A DNA stretch of 61,811 nt from Ruminiclostridium sp. (GCA_017625405.1 JAGALB010000061.1:1-61811), one strand, 5' to 3'; positions 49,296 to 58,511 are shown, numbered from the stretch's first letter. Notes: generated by a model not told the origin, from the letters alone. Translations and numbers: made by a program.

Positions 49296-49628
49296 ATGGC
49301 ATTCTATCAACGCATACGTGATTTAAGAGAGGACAGCGACAAGAAACAATCTGAATTAGCTGAATATCTCGGAACTACTACTCAATACTATGGTTTGTAT
49401 GAAAAAGGCGCAAATGAAATCTCCTTCGAGCGTGCTATAATGCTTGCAAAATACTATAATGTGAGCCTTGACTATATTGCAGGGCTGACAAATAAGAAAG
49501 CTGCTCTTGATGCGCCGAGACCCAGCAAGGAAGAAGCGGAGCTTCTCGCCATGCTGAATGACTTGTCACCCAAAAGCCGCAAGAAATTTGCTGCACTTTT
49601 AAAGCAGATGATAAACACACTCAAATAA
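49296..49628 (+). CDS. XRE-family HTH regulator
   Basis: The 110-residue protein has an N-terminal Cro/CI-type HTH (RIRDLREDSDKKQSELAEYL, TTTQYYGLYEKGANEISFE, about residues 5-62, ending YNVSLDYIAGL). A short linker and C-terminal helix (LSPKSRKKFAALLKQMI) that may dimerise follow. GAGGT lies before the ATG. It is divergent from the bPH gene, with two operators between them. Probably a local autoregulating repressor. Confidence 0.85.
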   Translation: MAFYQRIRDLREDSDKKQSELAEYLGTTTQYYGLYEKGANEISFERAIMLAKYYNVSLDYIAGLTNKKAALDAPRPSKEEAELLAMLNDLSPKSRKKFAALLKQMINTLK

Positions 49629-49633
49629 AAAAC

Positions 49634-49663
49634 GGGCGGATTCGCATTTATGCGAATCCGCCC
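49634..49663. terminator. Bidirectional terminator
   Basis: A 13-bp perfect stem GGGCGGATTCGCA/TGCGAATCCGCCC with a TTTA loop lies between convergent genes, preceded by AAAAAAC. Confidence 0.85.
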
Positions 49664-49669
49664 TTGCTG

Positions 49670-49879
49670 TTATTCCATTCCGATGAATGTAAAATCCTTG
49701 TCTTCGATGATTTTCTTGAAAACATCTGCGTCGATTTCCTTTGCCATCGTTACAACCGCAGTACCCTTTTCGTGGCTTACGACTGCTGCTTCAACGCCGT
49801 CAACAGCTTCCAGAGCCTTCTTGACGGTAGCTTCGCAGTGACCGCACATCATGCCTTCAATTTTAAGTGTTTTTTCCAT
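49670..49879 (-). CDS. copZ: Possible free CopZ-like copper chaperone from an internal start in copA
   Basis: An ATG at 49877-49879 on the minus strand is preceded seven bases upstream by AGGAGG (in ACAGGAGGAAAAATCT), stronger than most sites in the window. Starting there gives a 69-residue protein MEKTLKIEGMMCGHCEATV... with CxxC, the size and motif of CopZ. The sequence therefore looks like a copA-copZ pair whose copA stop has been lost, or a designed nested gene. Confidence 0.6.
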   Translation of the reverse strand: MEKTLKIEGMMCGHCEATVKKALEAVDGVEAAVVSHEKGTAVVTMAKEIDADVFKKIIEDKDFTFIGME

Positions 49880-52168
49880 AGATTTTTCCTCCTGTATATT
49901 TTTTGATTTTGCTTTTATTTTCTTATCCCGTTTCGGGTTATGAACATCAATCAGATTGAGCCTTAAAGCATTTGAAACAACGCAGAAGCTTGAAAGGCTC
50001 ATGGCTGCGGCTCCGAACATTGGCGTCAGAGTCCAGCCTGTTATGGGTATCCACATTCCTGCGGCAAGGGGTATGCCGATAATATTATAGATAAATGCCC
50101 AGAAAAGGTTCTGCTTTATATTGCGGAGTGTTGCACGGCTGAGACGTATTGCCGCCGCCGCATCGGAAAGCCTGCTGTTGATAAGCACAACGTCTGCGGC
50201 ATCAATGGCTATATCCGTTCCTGCACCGATAGCAATACCCGTATCCGCACGGGTAAGGGCGGGTGCGTCGTTGATTCCGTCGCCCGTCATAGCGGTTTTT
50301 CCTTGTTTTGAAAGGCTGCGTACTGCTGCCTCCTTGCCGTCGGGAAGAACTCCTGCAATAATTTCTTCAATACCTGCCTGTGCAGCAATTGCACGGGCGG
50401 TTTTTTCGTTATCGCCCGTAATCATTACCACACGTATGCCCATATTTTTCAGCTGTTCAATGGCAAGGCGGCTGTCGGGCCTGATTTCATCGGCAACAGC
50501 GATAATTCCCATAAATCTGCCGTTATCTGAAAAGAAAAGCGGTGTTTTTCCCTGTTCGGAAAGCTTTTGTGTTATGCTTCCCATTTTGTCGGGGATTGCT
50601 ATAAAGCCTGATTTTCCTGCACGAAGCTCTCTGCCGTTATATACGGCGGTGATGCCGCTGCCTGCATGGGCGGTAAAATTTTCTGTTTCAAATGCGGTGA
50701 TGCCTGTTTCTTCCGCCTTTTCTGCAACAGCACGTGCCAGAGGATGCTCGCTCTGCTTTTCCAGCGAATACGCAAGGGTAAGAAGTTCAGCCTCGGTAAC
50801 GCCCTCTGCGGGGATAATATCGGTGACAACAGGCTGTCCCAGAGTGATTGTGCCTGTCTTGTCAAGGGCCATTATTTCTGTTTTTCCCGTATTTTCAAGG
50901 GCAGAGGCATTTTTGAAGAGAATGCCGTTTTTCGCCCCCATACCGCTGCCCACCATGATTGCTACGGGGGTTGCAAGTCCCAGTGCACAGGGGCAGCTTA
51001 TAACCAGCACCGAAATGCCTCTTGCAAGGGCGAAACCTGCGGTTTCGCCGCAGATAAGCCAGATGATTATCGTGATTACTGCGATAATGATAACCGCAGG
51101 CACGAAAATGCCTGCCACCTTATCCGCAATTTTTGCAACGGGAGCTTTTGTGGATGCGGCGTCGCTTACCATTTTTATAATCTGTGAAAGCGTGGTATCC
51201 TCGCCGACTTTGGTTGCTTCGCATCTTAAAAAGCCTGATTTGTTCACAGTGGCGGCGCATACGTTGCTGCCTGTTTCTTTGTCAACAGGAATGCTTTCGC
51301 CTGTAAGTGCGGATTCGTCTACTGTGGCGTGACCGCTTATGACTATGCCGTCAACGGGAATACTCTGACCGGGTTTTACAATGAAAATATCACCTTTTTT
51401 TACATCACATGCAGGAATTTCTGTTTCCTTTCCGTCAAGCTCGATGGTTGCTGTTCTCGGAGCAAGCTCCATAAGCCCTCTAAGAGCGTCAGTCGTTTTT
51501 CCTTTTGACCTTGCTTCCAGCATTTTACCTACGGTAATCAGCGTTAAAATCATTGCCGCAGACTCAAAATAGAACTCGTGGGAATAATAGTGAATCAGCT
51601 CTGAATTGCCTGCGCTCTGTGCTCCGATGAACCTGAACAGGGCATAGGTGCTGTATACAAAGGAAGCTCCTGAGCCCAGCGCTACAAGCGTATCCATATT
51701 AGGTGCGCCGTGCAGAACGCCCTTGAAGCCGTTTATGAAGAATTTCTGGTTTATCACCATGACCACAGCCGCAAGCAGCAGCTGAAGAAGTCCGTTTGCC
51801 GCCATATTCTCTTCAAAAAAAGACGGCAACGGCAGACCTGCCATATGCCCCATGGAAAAGTACATCAGAACAGCAAGAAATCCCAGAGAAGAAAACAGCC
51901 TTTTCTTCATCAGCGGAGTTTCCTTGTCCTTAAGCTTTCCTGAGCTTTCCGAAGAGGTTTTGTTTTCTGCTCCTGCTTCGCTTGCGCCGTAGCCTGCGGC
52001 ACAAACGGCGGATATTATTCTGTCGGGAGAGGCTGTTCCTTCAACCGTCATGGAGTTTGTCAGCAGGCTTACCGTACAGGATGTTACGCCTTCAACGGTG
52101 TTTACCGCCTTTTCCACACGCCCCACACAGGCGGCACAGCTCATGCCTGTAATATCGTATTTTTTCAT
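49670..52168 (-). CDS. copA: Copper-exporting P1B-type ATPase with fused C-terminal CopZ-like domain
   Basis: The 832-residue pump has an N-terminal metal-binding domain (MSCAACVGRVEKAV), eight expected membrane segments, the transport motif SCPCALGLATP near residue 392, the phosphorylation site DKTGTIT near 435 and GDGINDAPAL. Unusually, a second metal-binding domain (GMMCGHCEATVKKAL) is fused to the C-terminus (about 764-832). The join (KNIQEEKS) is encoded by DNA that also contains AGGAGG, so a separate CopZ may be made from inside the gene. csoR lies immediately upstream on the same strand, 13 bases away. Confidence 0.94.
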   Translation of the reverse strand: MKKYDITGMSCAACVGRVEKAVNTVEGVTSCTVSLLTNSMTVEGTASPDRIISAVCAAGYGASEAGAENKTSSESSGKLKDKETPLMKKRLFSSLGFLAVLMYFSMGHMAGLPLPSFFEENMAANGLLQLLLAAVVMVINQKFFINGFKGVLHGAPNMDTLVALGSGASFVYSTYALFRFIGAQSAGNSELIHYYSHEFYFESAAMILTLITVGKMLEARSKGKTTDALRGLMELAPRTATIELDGKETEIPACDVKKGDIFIVKPGQSIPVDGIVISGHATVDESALTGESIPVDKETGSNVCAATVNKSGFLRCEATKVGEDTTLSQIIKMVSDAASTKAPVAKIADKVAGIFVPAVIIIAVITIIIWLICGETAGFALARGISVLVISCPCALGLATPVAIMVGSGMGAKNGILFKNASALENTGKTEIMALDKTGTITLGQPVVTDIIPAEGVTEAELLTLAYSLEKQSEHPLARAVAEKAEETGITAFETENFTAHAGSGITAVYNGRELRAGKSGFIAIPDKMGSITQKLSEQGKTPLFFSDNGRFMGIIAVADEIRPDSRLAIEQLKNMGIRVVMITGDNEKTARAIAAQAGIEEIIAGVLPDGKEAAVRSLSKQGKTAMTGDGINDAPALTRADTGIAIGAGTDIAIDAADVVLINSRLSDAAAAIRLSRATLRNIKQNLFWAFIYNIIGIPLAAGMWIPITGWTLTPMFGAAAMSLSSFCVVSNALRLNLIDVHNPKRDKKIKAKSKNIQEEKSMEKTLKIEGMMCGHCEATVKKALEAVDGVEAAVVSHEKGTAVVTMAKEIDADVFKKIIEDKDFTFIGME

Positions 52169-52181
52169 TTAACTACCTCGG

Positions 52182-52490
52182 TTACTTCATAAGCTTCTGC
52201 AATGTCTGCATAAGCTCGTCTATTACTTCATCGTTTCCGCTTCTTATATTATCTGCAACACAGGTGTGGATATGATTGCTCAGAAGCTCACGGTTGAATG
52301 CGCTGAGTGCGGCATTTGCCGCTGCAACCTGAATGATTATATCGGTACAGTATGCGCTGTTTTCCACCATTTTCCTGATACCGCGTATCTGACCTTCGAT
52401 ACGGTTAAGGCGGTGAATAAGGGCGGTGTATTCTTCCTCTGAGCGCTCCTTTGTCTTATGACAGCACTGGCAGAGTTCCTTTTCGTCCAT
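52182..52490 (-). CDS. csoR: Copper-sensing repressor CsoR
   Basis: The 102-residue protein has the CsoR/DUF156 pattern HRLNRIEGQIRGIRKMVENS and the metal ligands Cys-His-Cys in AYCTDIIIQ and SNHIHTCVAD. An extra Cys pair CQCCHK sits in the N-terminal tail. CsoR releases DNA on binding Cu(I). It heads the csoR-copA unit, and a pseudo-palindrome fills its promoter spacer. Confidence 0.93.
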   Translation of the reverse strand: MDEKELCQCCHKTKERSEEEYTALIHRLNRIEGQIRGIRKMVENSAYCTDIIIQVAAANAALSAFNRELLSNHIHTCVADNIRSGNDEVIDELMQTLQKLMK

Positions 52491-52529
52491 AAATTTCTCC
52501 TTTTGGTTAGGTTTTGCTTACTGATAATT

Positions 52530-52558
52530 ATTATATACCCTATGGGGGTATATGTCAA
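52530..52558 (-). promoter_or_regulatory. csoR-copA promoter with operator in the spacer
   Basis: On the minus strand TTGACA (52553-52558) and TATAAT (52530-52535) are exactly 17 bases apart. The spacer is the G/C-tract inverted repeat ATATACCC...GGGTATAT (52533-52553), the type of site bound by CsoR, so occupancy would block RNA polymerase directly. Confidence 0.85.
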
Positions 52559-52604
52559 GTCTTTTTTTCAGTGCGGCAAACTTCGAGAAAATTTGCTTAA
52601 CATA

Positions 52605-52633
52605 TTGCAAAAAGCAATAAAATAGTATATAAT
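52605..52633 (+). promoter_or_regulatory. rodA promoter
   Basis: TTGCAA (52605-52610), a 17-base spacer and TATAAT (52628-52633) lie 54 bases before the start. Confidence 0.75.
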
Positions 52634-52687
52634 AATACTGTATAGTTTTAAGAAAACAACTGTACTTTACGCAAAGGATAACCAGAT

Positions 52688-53848
52688 ATGAAAAAGATTT
52701 TTTCCGCCGTGTGGGATTATTTCAGACGGCTTGATAAATTCATGCTGCTGATATGCCTTGTGCTCAGCGCATTCTCGGTGTTCCTGCTGTATACCCTGAA
52801 CGTCAATGAAATAAGCGCATTTGTCACCGACAGGCAATGGAAGACACAGTTTGCAGCTTCCTGCGTGGGTGCGGTTGCCGCACTTGTGATTTCTGCTGTT
52901 GATTACCGCTTTATGGTGAAGCTCTGGTGGCTTTATGCTCCCGTATCGCTGATTCTGGTAGGGCTTCTGTTTACGCCGCTGGGTGTGGGCGTTGACGGTG
53001 CCGACGACATCGGCTGGCTGAATCTGGGATTTATCCAGTTCCAGCCGTCGGAAATGCTGAAAATTGCATTCATAATGACCTTTTCGCTGCACCTGAGCAA
53101 GGTGGGCGACAAGCTTAATGATATATGGAACGTGATACTGCTTGCGGTTCACGGACTTGTGCCTGTGGGCATTATCATGCTTCAGGGCGATGACGGCTCG
53201 GCACTTGTGTTTCTGTTTATGTTTCTCGGCATGCTGTTTGCGGCAGGAATTTCCTGGAAATATATGCTTGCGGCAGGCATCTGCATTCCTGCGGCGGCAT
53301 TTGTTGCATGGAACTACGTTATGCAGCCCCATCAGCTTAAACGATTTCAGGTGCTTTTTGATGAGGAAATGCAGCAGAGCGAAATACTGGGTATATATTA
53401 TCAGCAGTGGCTGGGCAAAAAGGCTCTGGGCTCGGGTCAGCTTACGGGACTGGGAATATTCGGCAGCGACAAATACACCTATGTTTCAGAAATAGACACT
53501 GACTTTATTTTTGCATATATCGGTATGACGCTTGGCTTTATCGGATGTATTGCCACAATTATAATTTTAGCGGCGCTGTGCCTTAAAGCACTTTCCAACG
53601 CCACCGCATCAAAGGACAGCCTCGGCAGATATATCTGCGTGGGAGTTTTTTCCATGTATCTGTTCCATTCGGTAATAAATATCGGCATGGTGCTTGCGGT
53701 GTTCCCTGTAATCGGCATTCCGCTTCCGTTTATCAGCGCAGGCGGAACTTCGGTTGTGTGTATGTATGTTGCGGCTGGTCTTGCAATGAGCGTTCACTCA
53801 TACCGTAAAAAGAAAACCCATATGTTCTATGAAGAAAAATACGATTGA
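52688..53848 (+). CDS. rodA: SEDS-family peptidoglycan glycosyltransferase RodA
   Basis: The 386-residue membrane protein has about ten hydrophobic segments and SEDS motifs: FQPSEMLKIAFIM, LQGDDGSALVFLFMF (with the catalytic-type Asp region), GLGIFGSDKYTYVSEIDTDF and FPVIGIPLPFISAGGTS. It polymerises peptidoglycan glycan strands during elongation with a class B PBP. SAGGTS replaces the common SYGGSS. The size and TYVSEIDTDFIFA suit RodA more than FtsW. AAAGGA lies before the ATG. Confidence 0.85.
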   Translation: MKKIFSAVWDYFRRLDKFMLLICLVLSAFSVFLLYTLNVNEISAFVTDRQWKTQFAASCVGAVAALVISAVDYRFMVKLWWLYAPVSLILVGLLFTPLGVGVDGADDIGWLNLGFIQFQPSEMLKIAFIMTFSLHLSKVGDKLNDIWNVILLAVHGLVPVGIIMLQGDDGSALVFLFMFLGMLFAAGISWKYMLAAGICIPAAAFVAWNYVMQPHQLKRFQVLFDEEMQQSEILGIYYQQWLGKKALGSGQLTGLGIFGSDKYTYVSEIDTDFIFAYIGMTLGFIGCIATIIILAALCLKALSNATASKDSLGRYICVGVFSMYLFHSVINIGMVLAVFPVIGIPLPFISAGGTSVVCMYVAAGLAMSVHSYRKKKTHMFYEEKYD

Positions 53849-53901
53849 TAACGGCTTGTCCGTAAAAATAAAACGTCACTTATCAGAAAGGAAAAAATAA
53901 T

Positions 53902-55161
53902 ATGGCTACACAGCCCATTCTTGCAACTCTTGACCTTCTTTACAAGGAGGAAGCCCTCGGGGCACAGAAGGCACGATATGAAAAAGCGATTGCCTCATAC
54001 AAGGATTATTTCTCTTCAAACGGTGAAAAAATCCGTCTTTTTTCCGCACCCGGCAGAACTGAGGTAGGCGGAAATCACACCGACCATAACTGCGGCAAGG
54101 TACTTGCGGCAAGCGTTGATATGGATATAATCGCAGTTGTTGAACCTCTTGATGATCCTATTGCGGTTGTAAAATCCGAAGGCTTTGACGAAAGCTGGAT
54201 TCTGCTTGAAGAACTTGATGTGGTTGAAAGTGAAAAGAATACCACAAACGCACTTATCAGAGGTGTCGCAAAGGGATTTAAGAATAAGGGCCTCAAAGTC
54301 GGAGGCTTCAAGGCATATGCCACTTCAAATGTTCTCAAGGGTTCAGGTCTTTCTTCCTCGGCAGCATTTGAAAACCTTATCGGTACAATCTTCTCCTATC
54401 TTTACAACGAGGGCAAGGTGAACCCCGTAAAGATTGCCCAGATTTCCCAGTATGCGGAAAATGTATACTTCGGAAAGCCCAGCGGTCTTATGGATCAGAT
54501 GGCTTCATCCGTCGGCGGCTTTGTTGCTATTGATTTCAAGGATGTCGAAAGCCCCATTATCGAAAATGTCAACGTTGATTTTGATTCTTTCGGACATGCC
54601 CTCTGCATTATTGATACAAAGGGTGACCACGCAGATCTTACCCCCGACTATGCGGCAATTCCTGCGGAAATGAAGGCTATTGCAAATTATTTCTCGGTGC
54701 CCGAACTCCGTCATCTCTGCAAGCATGATATTATACTTAATATAAACGCTCTCCGTGTAAGATTCGGTGACCGTGCAGTGCTGCGTGCGCTTCATTTCTT
54801 TGAAGAAAACAAGCGTGTTGAAAAGCTCGTGAATGCTCTCAAGAGAAATGACTTCCAGGCGTTCCTCGATTCTATAAACGAAAGCGGCAACAGCTCCTAC
54901 AAATACTTACAGAATGTTTATTCAAACAGCCATGTTGAACAGCAGGGACTTGGTATAGGTCTTAACATTGCCGAGTTTGCTCTCCAGAGAAAGGGTGCTT
55001 CCCGTGTTCACGGCGGCGGCTTCGCAGGCACTATCCAGGCGTTTGTTCCCTTTGAGCTTTTAAAGGAATTCAAGATGGAAATGGAAAAGGTGTTCGGCGG
55101 AAATACCTGTCATGTACTTAAAATCAGACCCGTAGGCGGCTGTGAAGTTACTCTCGGTTAA
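53902..55161 (+). CDS. galK: Galactokinase
   Basis: This 419-residue GHMP kinase phosphorylates galactose for the Leloir pathway. It has the N-terminal signature PGRTEVGGNHTDHN, the phosphate-binding GSGLSSSAAFENLIG and the C-terminal HGGGFAGTIQAF. The signature has Thr-Glu-Val-Gly-Gly-Asn where Arg-Val-Asn-Leu-Ile-Gly-Glu is usual; the HTDH core remains. GAAAGGAAAA precedes the ATG. It stands alone rather than with galT or galE. Confidence 0.9.
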   Translation: MATQPILATLDLLYKEEALGAQKARYEKAIASYKDYFSSNGEKIRLFSAPGRTEVGGNHTDHNCGKVLAASVDMDIIAVVEPLDDPIAVVKSEGFDESWILLEELDVVESEKNTTNALIRGVAKGFKNKGLKVGGFKAYATSNVLKGSGLSSSAAFENLIGTIFSYLYNEGKVNPVKIAQISQYAENVYFGKPSGLMDQMASSVGGFVAIDFKDVESPIIENVNVDFDSFGHALCIIDTKGDHADLTPDYAAIPAEMKAIANYFSVPELRHLCKHDIILNINALRVRFGDRAVLRALHFFEENKRVEKLVNALKRNDFQAFLDSINESGNSSYKYLQNVYSNSHVEQQGLGIGLNIAEFALQRKGASRVHGGGFAGTIQAFVPFELLKEFKMEMEKVFGGNTCHVLKIRPVGGCEVTLG

Positions 55162-55169
55162 AAAACAAA

Positions 55170-55192
55170 ACGGGCGGCTTGCCGCCGCCCGT
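55170..55192. terminator. Hairpin between galK and hflX
   Basis: ACGGGCGGC and GCCGCCCGT form a 9-bp stem; a second small hairpin GTCGCC/GGCGAC follows at about 55204-55220. T-tracts are weak, but the genes are convergent and need a stop here. Confidence 0.6.
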
Positions 55193-55264
55193 AATTTAAA
55201 CCCGTCGCCGAAGGGCGACTCCTTGACTTTTCGTTTTTCACTATTCATTATTCACTCTGAATTT

Positions 55265-56512
55265 TTAGTCTTCAACCGAAAATTCAGCAGCCTGTTTTAC
55301 CAGCTTTATATCAACCAGTGCATCGGTGAGTGTGCCGTTTTCGGTGTACTCCTCGCTGAAAATCTTTCCGTTTTCACGTATCTGTGCAGAAAATCCTGCC
55401 TTGTCATAAGGGATAAGGAGCTTCATGCGCTTTGCGCTTTCGGGAAGATTATTCGCAATAAGAGAAAGCATTCTTTCAAGGCCTGTTCCGTCCTTTGCGG
55501 AAATTTTCACTGTGGTGTCGTCTTCGGGGATATCGTATTCCACCAGATCGGATTTGTTCAGCACGGTCACCACGGGAATTTCGCTGCAGCCAAGCTCCGC
55601 CAGTATCTGCTGAGTGGTCAGCGTCTTGTCGGCAGCTTCGGGGTCGGAAATATCGCACACGTGAAGAATTATATCAGCACAGGCGGCCTCTTCAAGCGTA
55701 GACTTGAAGGCTTCTACAAGATGGTGGGGGAGTCTTCTGATAAGTCCTACGGTGTCAATAAGCAGCACGCTTCTGCCGTCGGGTAGTTCAATTGAGCGGC
55801 TGGTAAGGTCAAGGGTTGCGAAAAGCTTGTTTTCAGCAAGTACGCCTGCGTCGGTAAGTCTGTTCAGCAGAGTTGATTTACCTGCGTTGGTGTAGCCTAC
55901 AATTGCAGCTGTGAGGACATTGTCCTTCTTTCTGCGGCGGCGTGAGAATTCACGGCGCTCAGTAAGCTCACGAAGCTCTTCTTCCAGCTTTTCTATTCTT
56001 CTTCTGATATGTCTTTTATCGGTTTCCAGCTGTTTTTCGCCGGGACCTCTGGTGCCTATACCGCCGCCCAGACGTGAAAGTGAACGGCCGATACCCATAA
56101 GGCGGGGAAGACGGTATCTGAGCTGTGCAAGCTCAACCTGGAGCTTACCCTCATTTGTGACTGCTCTGCCTGCAAAAATATCAAGAATCAGCATTGTGCG
56201 GTCAATTACTCTTATATTTACCACTTCTTCGATATTTCGTATTTCACTTGCTGTAAGCTCGGTGTCAAACACAAGAAGCTCAGCTTCAAGGCTTTCGGCA
56301 AGTTCTGCAATTTCTTCAATTTTACCCTCGCCCAGTACAGTTGCACTGTCAGCGGAGGGGCGTTTCTGTATAACCTTTGCAACAACCTCTGCGTTTGCGG
56401 TTTTTGCAAGCTCTTCCAGCTCGTCAACGGAAGCTTCCACATTGTAGCTGCCGTTGTCAAGGGCGGCAAGTATGGTTTTAACGGGAGCGTTGTTCTGTTC
56501 TGTTACTGTCAT
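55265..56512 (-). CDS. hflX: Ribosome-associated GTPase HflX
   Basis: The 415-residue protein has the HflX N-terminal domain (ELTASEIRNIEEVVNIRVID), the glycine-rich linker GGIGTRGPGEKQLETDKR and a coiled coil. The G domain has VGYTNAGKSTLLNRL (G1), DTVGLIRRLP (G3) and LNKSDLV (G4). HflX splits stalled or heat-damaged ribosomes. AAAGGA lies before the ATG. It is divergent from nadB with only 29 bases between. Confidence 0.94.
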   Translation of the reverse strand: MTVTEQNNAPVKTILAALDNGSYNVEASVDELEELAKTANAEVVAKVIQKRPSADSATVLGEGKIEEIAELAESLEAELLVFDTELTASEIRNIEEVVNIRVIDRTMLILDIFAGRAVTNEGKLQVELAQLRYRLPRLMGIGRSLSRLGGGIGTRGPGEKQLETDKRHIRRRIEKLEEELRELTERREFSRRRRKKDNVLTAAIVGYTNAGKSTLLNRLTDAGVLAENKLFATLDLTSRSIELPDGRSVLLIDTVGLIRRLPHHLVEAFKSTLEEAACADIILHVCDISDPEAADKTLTTQQILAELGCSEIPVVTVLNKSDLVEYDIPEDDTTVKISAKDGTGLERMLSLIANNLPESAKRMKLLIPYDKAGFSAQIRENGKIFSEEYTENGTLTDALVDIKLVKQAAEFSVED

Positions 56513-56541
56513 TTATTATTCCTTTCTTAACGGAGGTTTTT

Positions 56542-57996
56542 ATGAAATTTGAAAATTATGACGTCATTATCGTAGGTTCGGGCGTTTCGGGACTTTATGC
56601 GGCGCTGAACCTTAATCTCAACCTTAAAATCCTTATGCTCTCCAAAAAGGAGCTTACTCTCTGTAATTCCGCACTTGCCCAGGGCGGCGTTGCTGCGGTA
56701 ATGGATAAGGAAGACGATAACTACGAGCTTCATATAAAGGATACCCTTATTGCAGGCGGTTACAAGAATGATAAGGAAAATCTGCGTATTCTTGTTGAGC
56801 AGGGTCCTACCGATGTAAAGAATCTGCTGAAATACGGCGTTGAGTTCGACCGCAAGGAAGACGGTTCAATCGACCTTACCCTTGAGGGCGGACACAGCCG
56901 CCACAGAATTGCTCATCACAAGGACAGCACAGGCTACGAAATAGTTACCAGCCTTATTGACAGCGTAAAGAAGCTGAGCAATGTCACGATAGTTGAAAAC
57001 GGACACCTTGTAGGTATCGAAAAGAACGACGGCAGCTTCTATGCGGCTGTATACAAATCGGGTGAATACTCCTATTATACATCAAAGGCAGTTATTTTTG
57101 CAACAGGCGGAATAGGAAGAGTTTACGATTTTACCACAAATTCGGCAATTGCAACAGGCGACGGCATTCAATTCGCCTATAATCTTGGTGCAGAAATAAA
57201 AAATTTAAGCTATATACAGTTCCACCCCACAGCCTATGCAGATAAGAAGAACCGTGAGTGCTTCCTCGTTTCCGAAGCTGTAAGAGGTGAGGGCGCATAT
57301 CTTCTCAACTGTCACAAGGAACGTTTTATGCATAAGTACGAGCCCGAACGCAAGGAGCTTGCTCCCCGTGATGTGGTTTCAAAGTGCATAATGGAAGAAC
57401 AGCGGGTAACAGGAAGCGATGAATTCTTCCTTGATATTTCCTACAAGGATGCCGATTTCATAAAGAACCGCTTCCCCATGATTTACAGCCGTGTGCTTGA
57501 AAAGGGCTATGACATGACAAAGGAGCCTATCCCGATTTACCCCTGTCAGCATTATCTTATGGGCGGTATTTCTGTAAACGGCAACGGTGCAACCACAGTA
57601 AAGGGACTTTATGCCGCAGGTGAATGCGCTCATACAGGCGTACACGGCCTTAACCGTCTTGCAAGTAATTCTCTGCTTGAAGCACTTGTTTTCTCACGCC
57701 TTATTGCGGAACAGATAAATGAAACAACAGCACCCTCGGAAAGCGGAACAACCGAATATGAATTCCGCAGTCCCGAAGGGAAGCCCATTCCGTCAGGTCT
57801 GCGCACCGAAATACGTCACATCATGCAGAAGGCTTACTTTGTGGTTCCCGATGTGGAAGAAGCCAGGAAGTCCATCGGCAGGGTAAAGGAAATCAAGGAA
57901 CAGCTTGAAACAGGCGGCTATGAAATGACTCCCGATTACATCGAGGCACTTTCCATTGCAACCTGTGCGTATATTGTTTTAAGCGAGATTGTGTGA
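56542..57996 (+). CDS. nadB: L-aspartate oxidase
   Basis: This 484-residue flavoenzyme oxidises aspartate to iminoaspartate, the first step of de novo NAD synthesis. It has the FAD-binding GSGVSGLYAALNLN, NSALAQGGVAAVM, EGGHSRHRIAHHKDSTGYEI and FHPTAYADKKN. GEGAYLLN, CQHYLMGGISV and GLNRLASNSLLEALVF follow, typical of NadB rather than succinate dehydrogenase. Its stop overlaps the next start. nadA, the partner, is not in the window. Confidence 0.93.
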   Translation: MKFENYDVIIVGSGVSGLYAALNLNLNLKILMLSKKELTLCNSALAQGGVAAVMDKEDDNYELHIKDTLIAGGYKNDKENLRILVEQGPTDVKNLLKYGVEFDRKEDGSIDLTLEGGHSRHRIAHHKDSTGYEIVTSLIDSVKKLSNVTIVENGHLVGIEKNDGSFYAAVYKSGEYSYYTSKAVIFATGGIGRVYDFTTNSAIATGDGIQFAYNLGAEIKNLSYIQFHPTAYADKKNRECFLVSEAVRGEGAYLLNCHKERFMHKYEPERKELAPRDVVSKCIMEEQRVTGSDEFFLDISYKDADFIKNRFPMIYSRVLEKGYDMTKEPIPIYPCQHYLMGGISVNGNGATTVKGLYAAGECAHTGVHGLNRLASNSLLEALVFSRLIAEQINETTAPSESGTTEYEFRSPEGKPIPSGLRTEIRHIMQKAYFVVPDVEEARKSIGRVKEIKEQLETGGYEMTPDYIEALSIATCAYIVLSEIV

Positions 57997-58511
57997 TGGT
58001 TATAATTATCAGCGGTGCGACTCACACGGGAAAAACCGTACTTGCACAGAAATTGCTTGAAAAATATCATTATTCCGTTCTGTCCCAGGATCTGCTTAAA
58101 ATGGGTCTTATCCGAAGCGGCAATACAGCCCTCACCCCTGAGGATGACAGGGAAATGACGGATTATCTCTGGAAAATAGTCAGAGAAATGATAAAAACGG
58201 CAATCGAAAACAATCAGAATCTCATAGTTGAAGGCTGCTATGTTCCCTTTGACTGGAAAAAGGATTTTGAAGCGGAATATTCAAAGGAAATCCGCTGTGT
58301 TTTTCTTGTGTTTTCCGAAAGCTATATCAAAAACAATATGGCACAGATAAAAGAACACGCAAATGACATCGAACAGCGTCTTGACGACAGTTGTATAAAC
58401 GAAGAATATCTTATAGATGAGAACAGATTCTACCTTGACGGCTGTAAAAAGGCCGGGGCGGAATATATAATGATTGATAAGGAATACATAATCACGGAGG
58501 AAATTATATGA
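57996..58511 (+). CDS. P-loop nucleoside/nucleotide kinase-like protein
   Basis: The 171-residue protein begins IIISGATHTGKTVLAQKLL, a P-loop at about residues 6-14. LSQDLLKMGLIRSG and LIVEGCYVPFDWKKDF follow, typical of small adenylate-kinase-like or Zeta-like kinases. There is no clear lid motif. TGATG overlap couples it to nadB, and ATGA overlap couples it to the next gene. Because it lies inside a NAD-synthesis cluster, a role with a pyridine nucleoside or nucleotide is possible but unproven. Confidence 0.65.
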   Translation: MVIIISGATHTGKTVLAQKLLEKYHYSVLSQDLLKMGLIRSGNTALTPEDDREMTDYLWKIVREMIKTAIENNQNLIVEGCYVPFDWKKDFEAEYSKEIRCVFLVFSESYIKNNMAQIKEHANDIEQRLDDSCINEEYLIDENRFYLDGCKKAGAEYIMIDKEYIITEEII

